Shown: piece by piece, positions 34,966-47,590 of the stretch
How the letters are laid out: each line of letters begins with the position of its first letter
How positions within the stretch are numbered: position 1 is the stretch's first letter
Translations under genes and position numbers: made by a program
The notes under the pieces: model-generated
What the model was told of the DNA's origin: nothing
Database searches by the model: none
Seen by the model: only the letters and a program-made list of their open reading frames with translations
Source of the DNA: Siphonodentalium dalli
Lineage: Eukaryota > Mollusca > Scaphopoda > Gadilida > Siphonodentaliidae
DNA: 64,000 nucleotides
Reading direction: 5' to 3'
Assembly: GCA_032622095.1 (NCBI GenBank)
Contig: CP136062.1
Coordinates: forward strand, 744,001 to 808,000

Positions 34966-35082
34966 ACAAGTTCACAATCAATGAATATACAGGACACCAG
35001 TTCACAATCAATGAATATACAGGACACCAATTCACAATCAATGAATATACTGGACACCAATTCACAATCAATGAATATTTAA
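34966..35082 (+). repeat. 30-bp minisatellite, about four units
   Basis: Units read GACACCAGTTCACAATCAAT followed by GAATATACAG, with single-base differences. The period is a multiple of three, so both strands stay open. I do not take this as a gene. Confidence 0.9.
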
Positions 35083-38000
35083 ACATCACACCGTATTGGT
35101 CAGTAACATATGCTAGGCTATATTGGTTGGATCATAATTCACACTACAGGCCACAACTGTTGTGGCAATACATAATGGGGAGGTAATCCAATTCAACAAA
35201 TGTAACCACAGGAAAACGTTCATACTAATTTTCTGGCAATTTACTAATTGCTGACATCCAAGGGGTTAACTAATATGCACAGCTATACGGGACGTGATTT
35301 GCACGTAACAACTTTGAAATTTGGAAGTAATCCAAAAATGTCAAAACTATTTAATCATTCTACAAAAGTCTATCATTTGTCTGATTCATTGTCGATCAAT
35401 TTATACTGCCTCACTTACAATGTATGTGATCCTAAATGGACCCAATAACTGATTAATCGAGTTCAACAAAAGAACTTATTGTCGCCTATTTTGACCATCA
35501 TTAACTAACATGATTGACATGATTCATTCTTTTCATCGCACAATCCGCTAACAAGCCATCTCTAATAGTGAGTCATTGTCCAACATTCATTGAATTGATT
35601 TTATTAAGTTGATTTTATTGCAATAGCAGATTTTTCTTTCATAGCCTCCAATTATATCAACAAATTGTCTGTATTTTTACTCAAGCAAATTTGGGGTCGT
35701 GACCTTAAATATAATCGATAGTTTGTAATAATTTTGTGACAAGAAAAGTATATGTTCTTATTATCCAAATTTGATCATACTATTCTATTACGGATATCCT
35801 GTGCCGTCAACAGACTGTTAGACACATGTGTTTCATGTCGGCCTGATATTACCCGCAGGCACTCTAGAATACCGCAGTAGATTTTATGATGCTATACATT
35901 TTATCATACAATTTCATAATGCTTCATTATTCCATGCATGTATTCTCGGTGCATCCATCAGCACATTCGTCAAGGGGGACTAGGATATCGTAACTTTTCA
36001 AGTTAAAACGATTGACGGAATTGTCAAATCTGATAAAATTTAGGTTTATTTGGATCCTAAACACTATAGCCCCATGGTTATTTGATGAGCATCCTCTGAA
36101 GCATTATAACTTTCACATGAATTTGAGTGGAACCATTTCAAACACAAGATAACACAAGATCACCAATCACGATGCATTAACATGGATTTATCATTTTGGA
36201 GCAAACTTTTAGACTTTGTCGAGTGTTTTGTAACTCTGATTACAACCTAACCATGCATGTAGATATATTCATGCAAAACCAAGGAACTAGTTTTGTGTGG
36301 AATTTGCCATTATTTCCACACAAGTGATTTTAATAGTTCAACTTGTTTCCAAAAACTATTCCATGACCACAGTTTATTTATTTTGAGTGACCACAATTTA
36401 TTTATTTTTAGTTTAGTGAACCACTCAAAAATGACTTATTTCCGGAAACCAAACCGTAAATAATCCACACTAGACCTTTTGTCAGAGTCATATTGTACTT
36501 ATTTTGTGTGGGAGACTGGCATATATAAGAGAATGCTCTGGCCATGAATGAACTGAAATTGCTGCAACAGCGCAGCTCCCACCATGAACGGGTTAAGATG
36601 TATAACATTAGTGTGTGGTATATATTTGTCTAGTTGGTTCATTTGCGGAATGTCTGTGATGTATATGACTACTTTGGGTTTAACATGTGTTTGATCATTC
36701 ATGTCTCAAATCTTGAGAATCCTCCATGTAGTATATTGCCGTATAACCATACCATGGGCCTGTTGATTTTATTAAATCAGTACCTATCCAATCAGTTATA
36801 TTTGTAGATCTTTAGCCAAATTTGTAAAACATATTCTGGTCTTCCGTTCAAAATGGCGACAAGTAAGCAACGATGCGACCAGTGTCAGCGATGTTAGAGA
36901 AATATTCTTAACTTGGATGCAGATGGGACCTAACAAGTGGCTATTTTAACTTAAGTGGAATATCGATAACGTGTTCTGATTAGCTGAGCTCACAACATGT
37001 GGAACACAAAAGAGAAATCTGACACTGTGTTTACTGCGGGAAAATATTGGAAAATAATGGATGATTCAACCGTAATTCTATTGGAATACAAATCATGGAT
37101 AGATATTGTAATATCAGCCGAAAGAAAATAATATTTGTTAGAAAATGGTTTTAGCATGGGGAAACAGGCCCGTATGGGTCGCTGAAATTGAAAAGTCATA
37201 CATATATATGTAATTGTAATTGGCACCCTTATTGAGGTTAGCACTGACTATCTATATACTGCATGTCAACCTAAGTAAATATTATGGACGATTTGTATAG
37301 GAGAGTTCTTATGATGGGGACCGGCAACGTGCAAACTGGGAGCAGAACTATATGTATGCACAGCCGTCCTGTTTGTTATGGAAATGGGTTTGAAGTCAAA
37401 GTTCAGTCGACAAAAACAATGGTAAATGCGACGCGTGTAGTAACAGCCATTATTGGGGTCAAATATGTCAACATAAGGCACGCCCACACCATCTTACTGC
37501 ACAGAAAATATAGATTTAAAACATTGTAAACAAGACCAGATTTAGTTGAAAACAGTCATTGTTCATTTTGCCGTTGGACCTGTATGGCTAGTTAACATCC
37601 CTCAATTTTGTTCTATCTCTAACTCTATGATTAATTAACATTGGTCAAACACCAGAAAGGCAATGCAAGGAATGAAATAGATTTCACTAGTGTGGGGGCA
37701 AGTGTTCAAAAACTGGTTCCTTGTATACTTTTTTAGTAGAAGCATGGCATGTATATTTTCAACATCGGGATGGGTTGTGCTAAATAATTGGACTCTATTC
37801 CAATTTTTTAATGTCACGTGACCTCCAAATCCAAGATGGCTGCCATCACAAGCGAAAATCAGGATATTTTCGAGGATTTTTGTCCATGTTTTTGAGCAAA
37901 TCTACCTCAAATAGCCGCGATATGTCCCAAATCATCCAATCCACTTGCCTTTATGGTTTACTGGTTTAGTCGAAACAGCAGATGTGATCAGGAAGGTCAG

Positions 38001-39083
38001 AGTTAACATTATGGGTTGTTTAGTGATTTTCGTTTTGAGGGCTAGGAGTGATTTACAAGCATTTGTTCACCATATCGGTACCCTCTCATCTTGTTTTACA
38101 TCCGGCTCGATAACAAATTGGAATAGAGTCTTAAGATGTTATAATCGTGAGCAGATAACTGTATTTAGGTAATGTGAAACCAATACAATATCTACTTTTA
38201 GCCCAATAATTGTTTGAACATGATTTTGGCGTTAAATGTGGACATGTAAAAACTACTCCGCACATATATAGAGAACCGGAGCCACCGCGAGTAAGTTGCA
38301 AAGAATCGGAGCCATCAACAGAGAACCGGAACCTTCACCATATTTTCAGTATAGCTGCTTTTCTCCAAAACAAATAAAATGCGGGGTATAGTTGATTTTT
38401 TTGGTGGATGTCAGAGGCTCCATATTTTAAACGTTACGACGAATTTTTATGAGCATTTGTTTGTAAACAAATGTTGTGGAAATGAAGAATTGTACTCAGC
38501 AACTGAAAAATACCGAGTAATTTCCCAATAACATTCGAAATTCTGACGATAAACTGACTCGATTTTGTTTGGGACATATATTACTAACCTTCATGTGTGC
38601 GTCCATGCATTGCTGCTCCTTCTGGTGTAATGGTTCTAGGTAACACGTGGAAGAAAACTTGCTGTCAGTATGACGATGTCACGAAAATGAGCAAAAGTAC
38701 AAAGAATCGGAAACTTTGCTCTGTAGAGTATGTAAATATTGCTTGGTAGAGAACCAAATCGACAGTAGCAGTTCCCCCACAGGTTCATTCGATAATTGTG
38801 AAGGCTAATCAATTTCGGCAAACTACAGATATCCAATCCGCTATCACAACTGAGATCGCCGGTCGGATACTAACTAGAAAAAGCCAGTGATATATGTATG
38901 ACATGTATAGGCACGAAACTTCAAATATGTCAACGCAACGGTACACTATTGGTTGTGCATTGTTTCTTTGAATGCGTTTAATGTAATATTATTATTGAAA
39001 AGTTAATCGATTATACATGTATTTATTGGTGATGACATAATTCACATATGGTAGGATATACAATATTTAAAGTGTTCATTTTT
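35083..39083. other. Long stretch without a recognised gene
   Basis: Several short open frames were checked and show no domain. CACGTGACCTCC followed by CCAAGATGGCTGCC occurs at 37814-37850. An AGAGAACCGGAGCC-like phrase recurs three times at about 38271-38331. Nothing else can be supported. Confidence 0.4.
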
Positions 39084-39410
39084 TTAATCCCAGTTGACAG
39101 AATCAGACATTTCTTCGGATGAATACGCACTGTCCAACAGATATGTGTACTCCTCCATAAGTTCAATTTCCAGGTCCCAATCCTCGAGCTGGTGTTGGTA
39201 ACTGTGACATTCTGAACAGGTAAAAGATGATTGTGAGCTAGTACTTCAAAAATCTATGTCCCGATATGAACTTTCAGAAGACCAATTGTCTGATCCGCTC
39301 TCTGATCCGCTCTCTGATCTGCTCTCTGATCCGCTGTCGTTATTTATTCCATAACGTAATGCCTCAGGCCAGTCGAAAATTGGTTGCTCGTCATCTTCAT
39401 TATATTGAAA
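39084..39410 (-). pseudogene. Possible acidic Ser-rich coding remnant, unidentified
   Basis: One minus-strand frame of about 109 codons reads with strongly protein-like composition. It contains QYNEDDEQPIFDWPEALRYG, then DSGSESRSESGSESGSD, WSSESSYRDIDF, a TGA (39246-39248), FTCSECHSYQHQLEDWDLEI and ELMEEYTYLLDSAYSSEE, and ends NWD with TAA at 39084. Acidic and Ser-rich segments with several Trp and a C-x-x-C are unusual for random AT-rich sequence. The Ser-rich part coincides with a 12-bp tandem repeat, so repeat expansion contributes. I recognise no family. It could be a terminal exon of a host gene, a decayed copy of one, or chance. Confidence 0.35.
39289..39336 (+). repeat. 12-bp tandem repeat, four units
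   Basis: TCTGATCCGCTC is repeated four times with one or two changes. On the minus strand it codes for the SGSE/SRSE repeats of the possible coding remnant. Confidence 0.9.
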
Positions 39411-39527
39411 TTTTTGAAATTTTTGAAATTTTTGAAATTTTTGAAATTTTTGAAATTTTTGAAGTTTTTGAAATTTTAGAAGTTTTGGAAATTTTTGAAA
39501 GTTTTTGAAAGTTTTTGAATTTTTTTG
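39403..39527 (+). repeat. 10-bp microsatellite (TGAAATTTTT)n
   Basis: About twelve decamer units become degenerate toward the right. Confidence 0.9.
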
Positions 39528-39536
39528 GACACGCCC

Positions 39537-39641
39537 AATCTGAGGTCAACGAATCTGAGGTTAACGAATCTGGGGTCAACGAATCTGAGGTCAACGAATC
39601 TGAGGTTAACGAATCTGGGGTCAACGAATCTGAGGTTAACG
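39537..39641 (+). repeat. 15-bp minisatellite, seven units, with 45-bp higher order
   Basis: AATCTGAGGTCAACG alternates with GAGGTTAACG and GGGGTCAACG variants in a three-unit super-period. Open frames on both strands are a by-product of the period. Confidence 0.9.
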
Positions 39642-40720
39642 AGCCCCAGTCTGAGTAAACTCATACCTAAATATTCATTACAACATTGAATATTAGGTCT
39701 GACGGATAACATCGCTATCTCATTTCCAAGCCCTCGGGATTCCGTAATTTGATTGATTGCGTAAATTATTTTCCGTCCAATGAAAGTGTTAGTGGGCGGA
39801 AACTCCCATAATGTCACCTCTAAATATAGTAACAGAGCGGATTTCGAGGCTTGCAAATACAACAGCGACAGAAAAAATGGCTTCGAAATTATATATTCGG
39901 TACGATTCCGATTAATTTGAACTCCTATCCAATTCAAATAAGGAGGGTGGTAATTGCTCTACTGCACGGGTTATATATTTGGCTCCTCTCAACATTTCAA
40001 TGTAAGAATAATTTTTGCCTTCATATAATAGATGCCGGTCAACGAATATATGCGTCAATACAATATTTGTGTTCATATTTGCTCAACTAATGAACAATAT
40101 TGTTGCTTTCCTTTTCCAATACATTTAGTTGTGAACATAAACTTGTGGGAAATAAAGATATTCATCTATACATAAATATTCATCTATATAAATATTTTAT
40201 TCCATAAATTGTTCTTATCATTCCTGCAGATATGGGATTATGGATCCCCTTGGTTGATTCAAGTGGGTGTTCAGCAATGCGACTCTTTTGCAATTGTCAA
40301 ACGAAAAGTCCCGCTGCATCCTGAATAAATGTCAGTTGTTTAAATTTGACACAATCATGTAGATTAATGGGTTGGTTCTTGAATTGGCATGGGGTTATCC
40401 TACACGGATAAGTGACATAATTTTGCCATTGCGACTCATTTCACCATATGGATCGCAGCGACCATAATATAATAGTACAAATGCTCTCTGCGTGGAGCGC
40501 TGTGGTGTTGGGAGCGGTGGGTTTATCAACATTTTCTTTAAACATTCGCCGAACAAACGGTCGTGAATAAACGTGCGTAGCTGCCAATAATTTCACCAGC
40601 AATGGCCTTAAACCACATCATTCATGCACCGGGTTATAAAGGCCTTCCTATTTGCAATTCAGGTCAGTAATCGGACAACACCATGTCCACATCGCTCTGT
40701 CCGTTTAAAGCACCGTTTCC
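39642..40720. other. No gene recognised
   Basis: Intergenic sequence upstream of the C2H2 ORF. Confidence 0.3.
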
Positions 40721-40996
40721 ATGTACTGTGTGGATGTACACATGGCACAAATTGCAAACGAGGTATTCATTCTGTCCAAAATATCATCATTTGGGATCGC
40801 AGAGGTAGTAGAGTCTGTTCAGGTGTACAACGAGACAACATGTGAGATATGCGGATTTAAAACTAAATACAGGTATAGCCTGAAGATACATAAATCAAGT
40901 CGTCATGGAACCATGTCTCACGTGTGCTACAGCATCCATATGAGACCCAAGCTCAGAAAAACACAATGTGTGTGGAATTTGTATATGATGGAATAA
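40721..40996 (+). CDS. Single C2H2 zinc-finger ORF, unidentified
   Basis: This 91-codon frame contains CEICGFKTKYRYSLKIHKSS followed by RH, which is CX2CX12HX4H with ligands Cys41, Cys44, His57 and His62: a classical C2H2 finger. A linker-like HVC and a lysine/arginine-rich tail follow, then TAA. The ATG at 40721 is only the first in frame; the sequence TCTGTTCAG at 40815-40823 could be a splice acceptor, making the finger part of an internal or terminal exon. Neighbouring fingers were not found. It may be a terminal exon of a zinc-finger gene or a gene fragment; no name can be given. Confidence 0.4.
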   Translation: MYCVDVHMAQIANEVFILSKISSFGIAEVVESVQVYNETTCEICGFKTKYRYSLKIHKSSRHGTMSHVCYSIHMRPKLRKTQCVWNLYMME

Positions 40997-41839
40997 TAAT
41001 GGGCAGATTCTAAGTGGAATCAGTTTATATTTTTATAGTCGAAAAAGGGAGATAGCTCCGTCACAAATCATCAAATCTGAATCACATTCAAAGTAAACTT
41101 GAAAAATGTGATGGATATCCCTGATGTCAAGTTTATTTGGGATTAGTTGATATTAACTGGAATTTTCCGGACAACACGAAAAAGGCAATTTATAGTTCTG
41201 AAAATGACTATAGGTCTAATAAAAATAAACTGACCGGAACGATATTAGAAGTCGACCTCAATAACGTAATGTTTATTACTCGTACAAAGTGTCGTTCCGA
41301 TCGGATATTATTCACCAGAGTTATTTTCCGGACAAAGTGAAGATAGCAATTTCTAAGTAAAAGAAAAGAATCATAACTCAGAGAAAAAAGATCATCGGAC
41401 TAGAACCATAATTGAAATTGACTTCAATAATATAATTTTCATTCCTCATACGAAGTGTCTTTCTATCAGATAATTTGAACTGGAGTTAACAACATGACAA
41501 GAAATCAGACGGACACACGAACGGCCGCGCGATTACAATAGTTCTCCAAGTTATCAGTGCATGTGGGCCAATAAATGAACTTGAAAGTGAGGTTTTATCA
41601 TAATTAAATATGTTTTGCATTTTCACTGAAAAAGTTATGTTTGTTGCTACGTTCGTTTTAGCAGAGCGTGTTAATACGCTATCATTCAAACTGCCTGAGG
41701 GCGGTTATTATTAGAAAGTCCACGGTGGCAGACGCAATGTTGAAAGCTCGTTCCCCGTTTACCATTAGTGCTACCGTCATCACCAAAACTGTCGATACGT
41801 CACCAAAGGTTCTGGTAAAACGAGTTCAGCGAAAGGCTA

Positions 41840-42770
41840 GCAAAAAGCTCATTCGCCAGCCGTTCCTTCGACGTCTGGAACTCAGACCAAGACTCCGCGA
41901 ACTGGCGGTGATGTCGAGAGCAGTGATATTTATGCTCTGCTGGTCCAAATTCTAGAGGATCAGATGCAATAGTCTAAGGATATGGCCACTATAACACGGC
42001 GTGTCGATGACCTATCTCGGTCTGGTTATGACCATTGCGATCCCGAGAGCTACTCGGACCATGCGATGCCATATCTGACTCGTTGGAAACATCAGAGAAT
42101 ACACTTGAACATACGAGCAGCATGCTCAAATCAGCCGCCGACCAATTGAAAATCAAGGACATATGTGACGTCCCTGTCAATTCAGAACTAGCTGGCTGCA
42201 TTAATGATTGGTTCCGGAATGGCGTTGAGCCTGAAAAGTACTCTGAGATGGCAAAGGAGGGATGCAATGGTCGGCCTTCCAATTGCGAGGCGATCACTAC
42301 GGTGAAAACAAATCACCTTATTTGGGATGTATTGCCACCAGCCACTCGAGCAAATGATAAAAAAAAACTGATGGCGGCAAAACACTCCATGCTTAAAGGG
42401 CCACGATAATGACCAAGGCTGTTCACCAACTGGGAACAGAAAATGAAATTGACCCACAAAATGTTGTGGATTCAACACTGCAGGCGTTGGCGCTATTCGG
42501 CCATGCCAATCGGAATATCAATCTGTTTCGAATTAAGAGATCTGATCAGACCCGCACTGAAAGGCGAATATTACTCATTGTGTTCACCGTTCACAGCAGA
42601 ATTATTTGGTGACGATGTTTCAGAGCGGGTGAAACAAATTGGAGACTGAAACTTGTTGACAACTAAACTTTAGCCGTCGGACGGTGGAAAAACACGAGGT
42701 CAACCAAGAGGACGTTATCGGGGTGGAGGTCCAATTCGTGACAGAGGCAGGGGACTGATACAATACAGTC
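41840..42770 (+). pseudogene. DIRS-like gag remnant
   Basis: Pieces in shifting frames include GGDVESSDIYALLVQILEDQ, ITRRVDDLS, LASALQLLGHAN-like text here read as LQALALFGHANRN, YSLCSPFTAELFGDDVSERV and an arginine/glycine-rich tail (RGRYRGGGPIRDRGRG). This layout recalls the nucleocapsid region of DIRS-type retroelements, which would package element RNA. There are stops at about 41971 and 42407 and several frame changes, so it is inactive. Confidence 0.55.
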
Positions 42771-42914
42771 CGAGAACAACTCCGTATCTAACACCACGAA
42801 GTTCAAAATACGGGATGCGCCGAGTCCGCGGTGTCCTCAGAGATACCTGTAGATGTTACTCCGTCCTACGGTAAGGTTAGATTAACTAATCCATTTATAG
42901 GATGAAAACTTTGT

Positions 42915-43600
42915 TTGTTTCTGACCGAATGGCAACAAATTACCTCAGATCCAAATGTTTTGGACATTATCAAGCACTGTCATCTTGAATTTGTAGAAGA
43001 TATCCCTCCAATACAATCACATATCTCCATGCCATCCGCGTTGACAACCGAGGGCAGACAAATTGATTTTGAAATCCTCCGACTGTTGGGGATGCAGGTT
43101 ACTGAACGGGTCGACTGGAGTCCTAATGGTTTCATATCGACCATATTTCTCTGGCAAAAGCCGAATGGTGAATATCGTATTATTCTGAATTTGAAACAAT
43201 TTAACAATTACATTGTCTATCGCCATTTTAAATTGGAGACACTAGAAAAAAGTTCTGGAAATGATCACGTCTAATTGTTTCACGGCGTCTATTGATCTTC
43301 GATACGCCTATTATTCGGTAGTCAAATGCCACCGGAAATATAAAAAAATTGGTTGGGGTGGTCAAATATACCAATTTTCTACCTTAGCGCAAGGCTTAGC
43401 ATGTGCACTGCGACTATTTACGAAATTACTGAAACCAGTATATTCCACGCTCAGCCGAAGGGTTTTTTAAATGACTCGATCATGATTGGAGATTATGCAG
43501 CAGAATGCTCCATTGCGGTGCTATCCACATGTCACATCATCAAAGCGCTTGGTTTTGCGATAAATCATGAAAAATCTGTCTTTATACCTGATCAATAAAG
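42915..43600 (+). pseudogene. DIRS-like reverse transcriptase remnant
   Basis: Blocks in order are FLTEWQQITSDPNVLDIIK, VDWSPNGFISTIFLWQKPNG, YRIILNLKQFNNYI, HFKLETLE, then after a frameshift near 43258 NCFTASIDLRYAYYSV (first catalytic Asp), IYQFSTLAQGLACALRLFTK, LLKPVYSTL. After another shift near 43455 come DSIMIGDYAAECS and HEKSVFIP. The catalytic Y-x-DD box expected between GFL and DSIMIGD is missing, apparently by a deletion of about five codons. The enzyme would have copied element RNA; it cannot be functional here. Confidence 0.75.
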
Positions 43601-43859
43601 TTGTCTAATTGTGGCCACTAACCGGGGAGAGGGAGCACAATCTACTGGACCTACCAAGGTTCGACCCAGACTGAGAACAGTTCTAGATCTGAAACTGATA
43701 CAATCCAGGAAAATGTTAGTTAATTTAATTAGCAGCTTTTGACTGGCCAGGGGGGGGGGGTGGACAGAACACACATCGGGCTGGGTGTGAGAACATTTTA
43801 AAATCGGAGCATGAAAATTGCAAAATTACGAATACATTTACAACTGGTGACAATCGAAA

Positions 43860-44055
43860 GGCAGAAAATTATGCAAATATTGGTCTAAAAACAACAAATT
43901 TCCCACTGATAATTTGTTGGAAAATCAAACTACGAGAACAATTTCGACATGGTGATGGTGTGAAATTTCAAACTAATTTTCAATTGTTAAAACAATTTGA
44001 CCAAAGCGAAACAACCCTATCCAACCTCCACTGTGGCCACGTCCTTGTACATTGT
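43860..44055 (+). repeat. Dispersed repeat family A, copy 3
   Basis: This is the best-preserved link between copies 1 and 2: ATGCAAATATTGG, GAAAATCAAACTAC, GAGAACAATTTCGAC and GGCCACGTCCTTGTA. Confidence 0.65.
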
Positions 44056-44394
44056 TGGCGTACGTACAGGTGTTCAATAATAAATATTGACATCTCCCAA
44101 TTTACATTCGGTCTACATAATGCGGTTGCATGTATTGAATGTTGTTTGTTGGGTTTCTTGAGAGGTTCTGTGATTAATGTGCATGAAGTTGACTCATCGT
44201 GATAAATATCTGGAGCTTCGGACATAAATATAGCCTGCACCGTTAGCTTTCTATCAATGGACAAGTAAGGTTAGCCTAAGAAAGTAAGAATCTAAGAAGC
44301 GGAAGCCCAAACAAGTGGTGGAGGATCACAATTTTCCGGTGAATGTGTAGGCGATATAGCCTATTTTATCTTGGTGGACATGATAATTTACAAC
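44056..44394. other. No gene recognised
   Basis: Short open frames on both strands show no domain. Confidence 0.3.
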
Positions 44395-44885
44395 AAGCTA
44401 TTAAATATTTGGGCGAAGTCAAATGAAAAACAATTAATTTTTCGTTGCTTAATCGCCTCCGTATATAGGTATAATCACGGAGATATATCATTGTGGATTC
44501 TTTTTGTGCCACCATTAGGCTATCTAAAAATAACGTACTATGTCTTGTGTGTCCGCCCAGCTGTTCAAAAATTGGATGTATGTTGTGCGTGGGGTCAAAA
44601 TCAAATCAAATAATTTTTCGTTGCTAAATGGCCTCTGTAGGCATAACCACAGCAGCCACGGGGCTATCCTTGTGGATTATTTTTGTGCCCATTAGTCCAT
44701 CTAAAAATCTCAAACTAGGTCATCGTCTAGCTGTTCAAAAATTGGGCGTAAGTCATGCGTGGTGAAAAATAAGTCATATTTCGTTGATAAATCGCCTCTG
44801 TAGGCATAAATACAGCAGACACGGTGCTATCCTAGCTGATTCTTCTTGTGTCGTTACCAATCCCCCGACAAATTACAAACTATGT
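44395..44885 (+). repeat. Tandem array, three units of about 160-177 bp
   Basis: TTTTTCGTTGCTTAATCGCC recurs with variants at about 44441, 44616 and 44778. Each copy is followed by GTAGGCATAA, a GTGGATT-like phrase and AGCTGTTCAAAAATTGG. Confidence 0.85.
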
Positions 44886-46955
44886 TATGCACTGAGAGGG
44901 GGAACTGCTCCTTGAGAAGATGTCCACTTGTAATTTTCCATCCAGTTCACTGCCGGCGTGGGCCAGTTCATTCGATGTTAATATCGAATAGTGGAGAAAT
45001 GGTATGTATATGTCGACCAAAGAAGGATTTTTGTTATAATTATGTCAGTAAGTGTGGCTAGTATGGATGTGCCTAATATTGAATTATGAGAAAATTAATG
45101 TTTATGTGTTGTAATTTGTCGATAAAGGTAACTTATTAATCATTTTCTTCTAAAAATAGCGCAAATGCTCTAATAATGATTGATATACATATACTGAATT
45201 GACGACCTTGTGTGGTAAACATGCACGATAATTGTTCATGGACATCCCGTCATTGAAATAAGCAAGAGTAATTGTTAAAAATATCCACAATATGCTCATA
45301 TAATTGAATAAGAGAGGTAAAATTAACAATCCTCGGGTGATGACACTGACACGATTGGTGGACAAAGTACCCTCTAAGAGTGACAGAGCACGAAGATATT
45401 ACCCCCATGGAGCAGAAACTTGAATACGAGGCCAGTTGAGCCCATTCTACGCCTAAACGAAACCTTAAATGTATAGATGGAATATTAAAATTTTCAATGC
45501 AAGAGAGTGACAATTATGATTTAAATATTATTAACAGTAAACTGCAGGCTAATTCTGTATATATTTTCCTTATATTTATTTATCAGAATACATAGATAAA
45601 TCTATATATATTTTGGTAAGAATATGGCACCTTTTGCTATTCGACGTTATCAAATATTTTGACAATTGACTAACCCACCAGTCAATGATTAATAACTAGA
45701 TTTTATTCTCCCTTAATTTACTTTCCAATAATGTAGGTTACCAACTATCTACCTTCTATTGTGGCATCTTGCGGACAATCTAGTTGGATCCTCGAAAAAC
45801 CACAATGGGGATTTTCCTTTCTCAACAAGCTGTGCATGAGCAATCGGCGGAAAACCACAGTACTGACACCAAAGCAACATATTCCCCGTAATATTATTGA
45901 AGAATGTTCAGTTGTGGGAGAGATAGTGCATTGAATATATATAGAGAAATATATACAGCGTGAACACACAGACAATACAATCAGCAATTGCTCTATATGA
46001 GCTCAGATCAACAAGAAGGATATATGCTGGAAAAATGCTCAAAATAAAAACAGAGACAACGCATTTTTCATCCCATTAGCATTAGCACATCACAAAAGAA
46101 TAATCATTCACATATTCCATCTTCTTGAAATTTGTGTGAATTGCCGGAACATTCATAACCGAAAATGATAAATGTTTAAGCCATACCTTCAACGATGACT
46201 CAAAATCACAATATAGAACTTAATAAACACCTTTACACATACTGTGGATGAATATAAATTGGATGGGGTCCCATCATTTACTTAAGTATAACTATGAGCA
46301 ATACAGTATTGCTTTGGATAGAATGTGCTCATGTCATGGTTAAAAGTAGGGTTAATTATTTTTAAAACAAATCAATCGTTAACAACATATATGCAGGTGA
46401 AGAATATGTCATGATTAAAATGGATCGGCTGAAAAATATATAGTTATCACATTTTGCCAATTGGTGTAGGCGGTTAATATTGTTATACAAATAAACCAAA
46501 TGGCCCCCACTATACAAGTTAGTGGTGTGTTATAATAAAATGTGCCATGAAGAATAAACACAATCAATGACAAATATTTTAGTTATCAAATAAAATAGTA
46601 AGGAGTTAAACTTAACCAAATTAATGAACTGATCAACACAAATAGTCTATAAAAAGCATGTCATTGGATTTAGAAACACACACAATAATTCAGTCTCACT
46701 GAATACCAGCACTGTATTATATTCTGAAGCCGAATTGCAATTGGGGGAATTTCAAAATAAGACATTTGCAATAATGGTATAAGAATATTCAATAGGTGGT
46801 TTATATAATTCGTCACATATCCTGGCTCAAAGTGGAATGGTTAACTCAATATCTCAATATCAGATACCATTAGTGACCCCTCAAGTTATTTAAATTAATT
46901 ATTAGTCACATAAGGTACACATCACCTATTGCACGAACTATCCGGATAAAGTTAA
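44886..46955. other. No gene recognised
   Basis: About 2 kb of AT-rich sequence. Open frames at 45150-45513 and 45745-45987 on the minus strand have no domain features. Confidence 0.4.
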
Positions 46956-47590
46956 AAAAACGCTATTTATTGCTAATAATTAGTGCCTCTTTAAGTAATA
47001 TGGGGCCAACGGCACCTAATCCATGACACTGCCCGTGTAAAATTACCTCTGTGTAATGAATTAGTCCCCATTTAAGTCAGCTGAGGTCAAAGACGCCTAT
47101 CCCATGATATGCCATGGTCATGTGACCCCCAATGTGTACCATTTTTCTACATATCGTCTCAGATTACAAGGAACGCCCTTTGTTGCTCATATATATTGTA
47201 CTATAATTTTGAAGTTCGCGTTAGTGTCAACGGCACCTACACAATGGTACTCCCCGTGTAAATTTGCCACTGTGTACCAATTTTCAGCAACCAGGGTTAA
47301 ACCATTTTGGGTATATGGTTAATTATTTAATTAAAATGATTTTCTAGTGCCTCTCTATGTCGACTGAGGTCGTATCAATTCCCTATTCCAATCAATTTCC
47401 AACAATCAGAAGTCAACCATTTTGGGTATATTACTAATTATTTAGTTAAATTAATTAGTATATCTAAAGCCCTTTAAGACAGCTGACGTCACCACTCCTA
47501 TCCCATGACACTCCCCAGGTCAATTGACCCCTGTGTACAAACGTTCAGCTCCGATATTCAGCCGTTTTGTCGCCCATAGCATGCCGGAGA
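46956..47590 (+). repeat. Irregular tandem repeats with AGTGCCTCTTTAAGT-type units
   Basis: Diverged copies of AGTGCCTCT, GCTGAGGTCA, CCTATCCCATGACACTCCCC, CTGTGTACCA and ACCATTTTGGGTATAT recur at variable spacing. Four partial units can be followed; some lack the central part. Confidence 0.7.

Larger units (their letters stand above)
41650..43780 (+). mobile_element. Decayed DIRS-type (tyrosine-recombinase) retroelement
   Basis: A gag-like region (about 41840-42760) and a partial reverse transcriptase (42915-43600) occur in the order and style of DIRS elements, which integrate with a tyrosine recombinase instead of an integrase. No recombinase, methyltransferase-like domain or terminal repeats were recognised. 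The copy is truncated after the reverse transcriptase. Confidence 0.65.

Noticed and set aside
34900-35082. Ten-residue repeat frame DTSSQSMNIQ
   Set aside because: It comes from a 30-bp minisatellite, without an upstream coding context.
36850-36895. Good Kozak ATG followed by MATSKQRCDQCQRC and a stop
   Set aside because: Only fourteen codons, no convincing donor site and no continuation recognised. The CxxC pair alone is too little.
39400-39937. Repeat-encoded minus-strand frames (FVDLRFVNL and SLTSDSL types)
   Set aside because: They follow the 15-bp and 10-bp tandem arrays; all periods divisible by three stay open by default.
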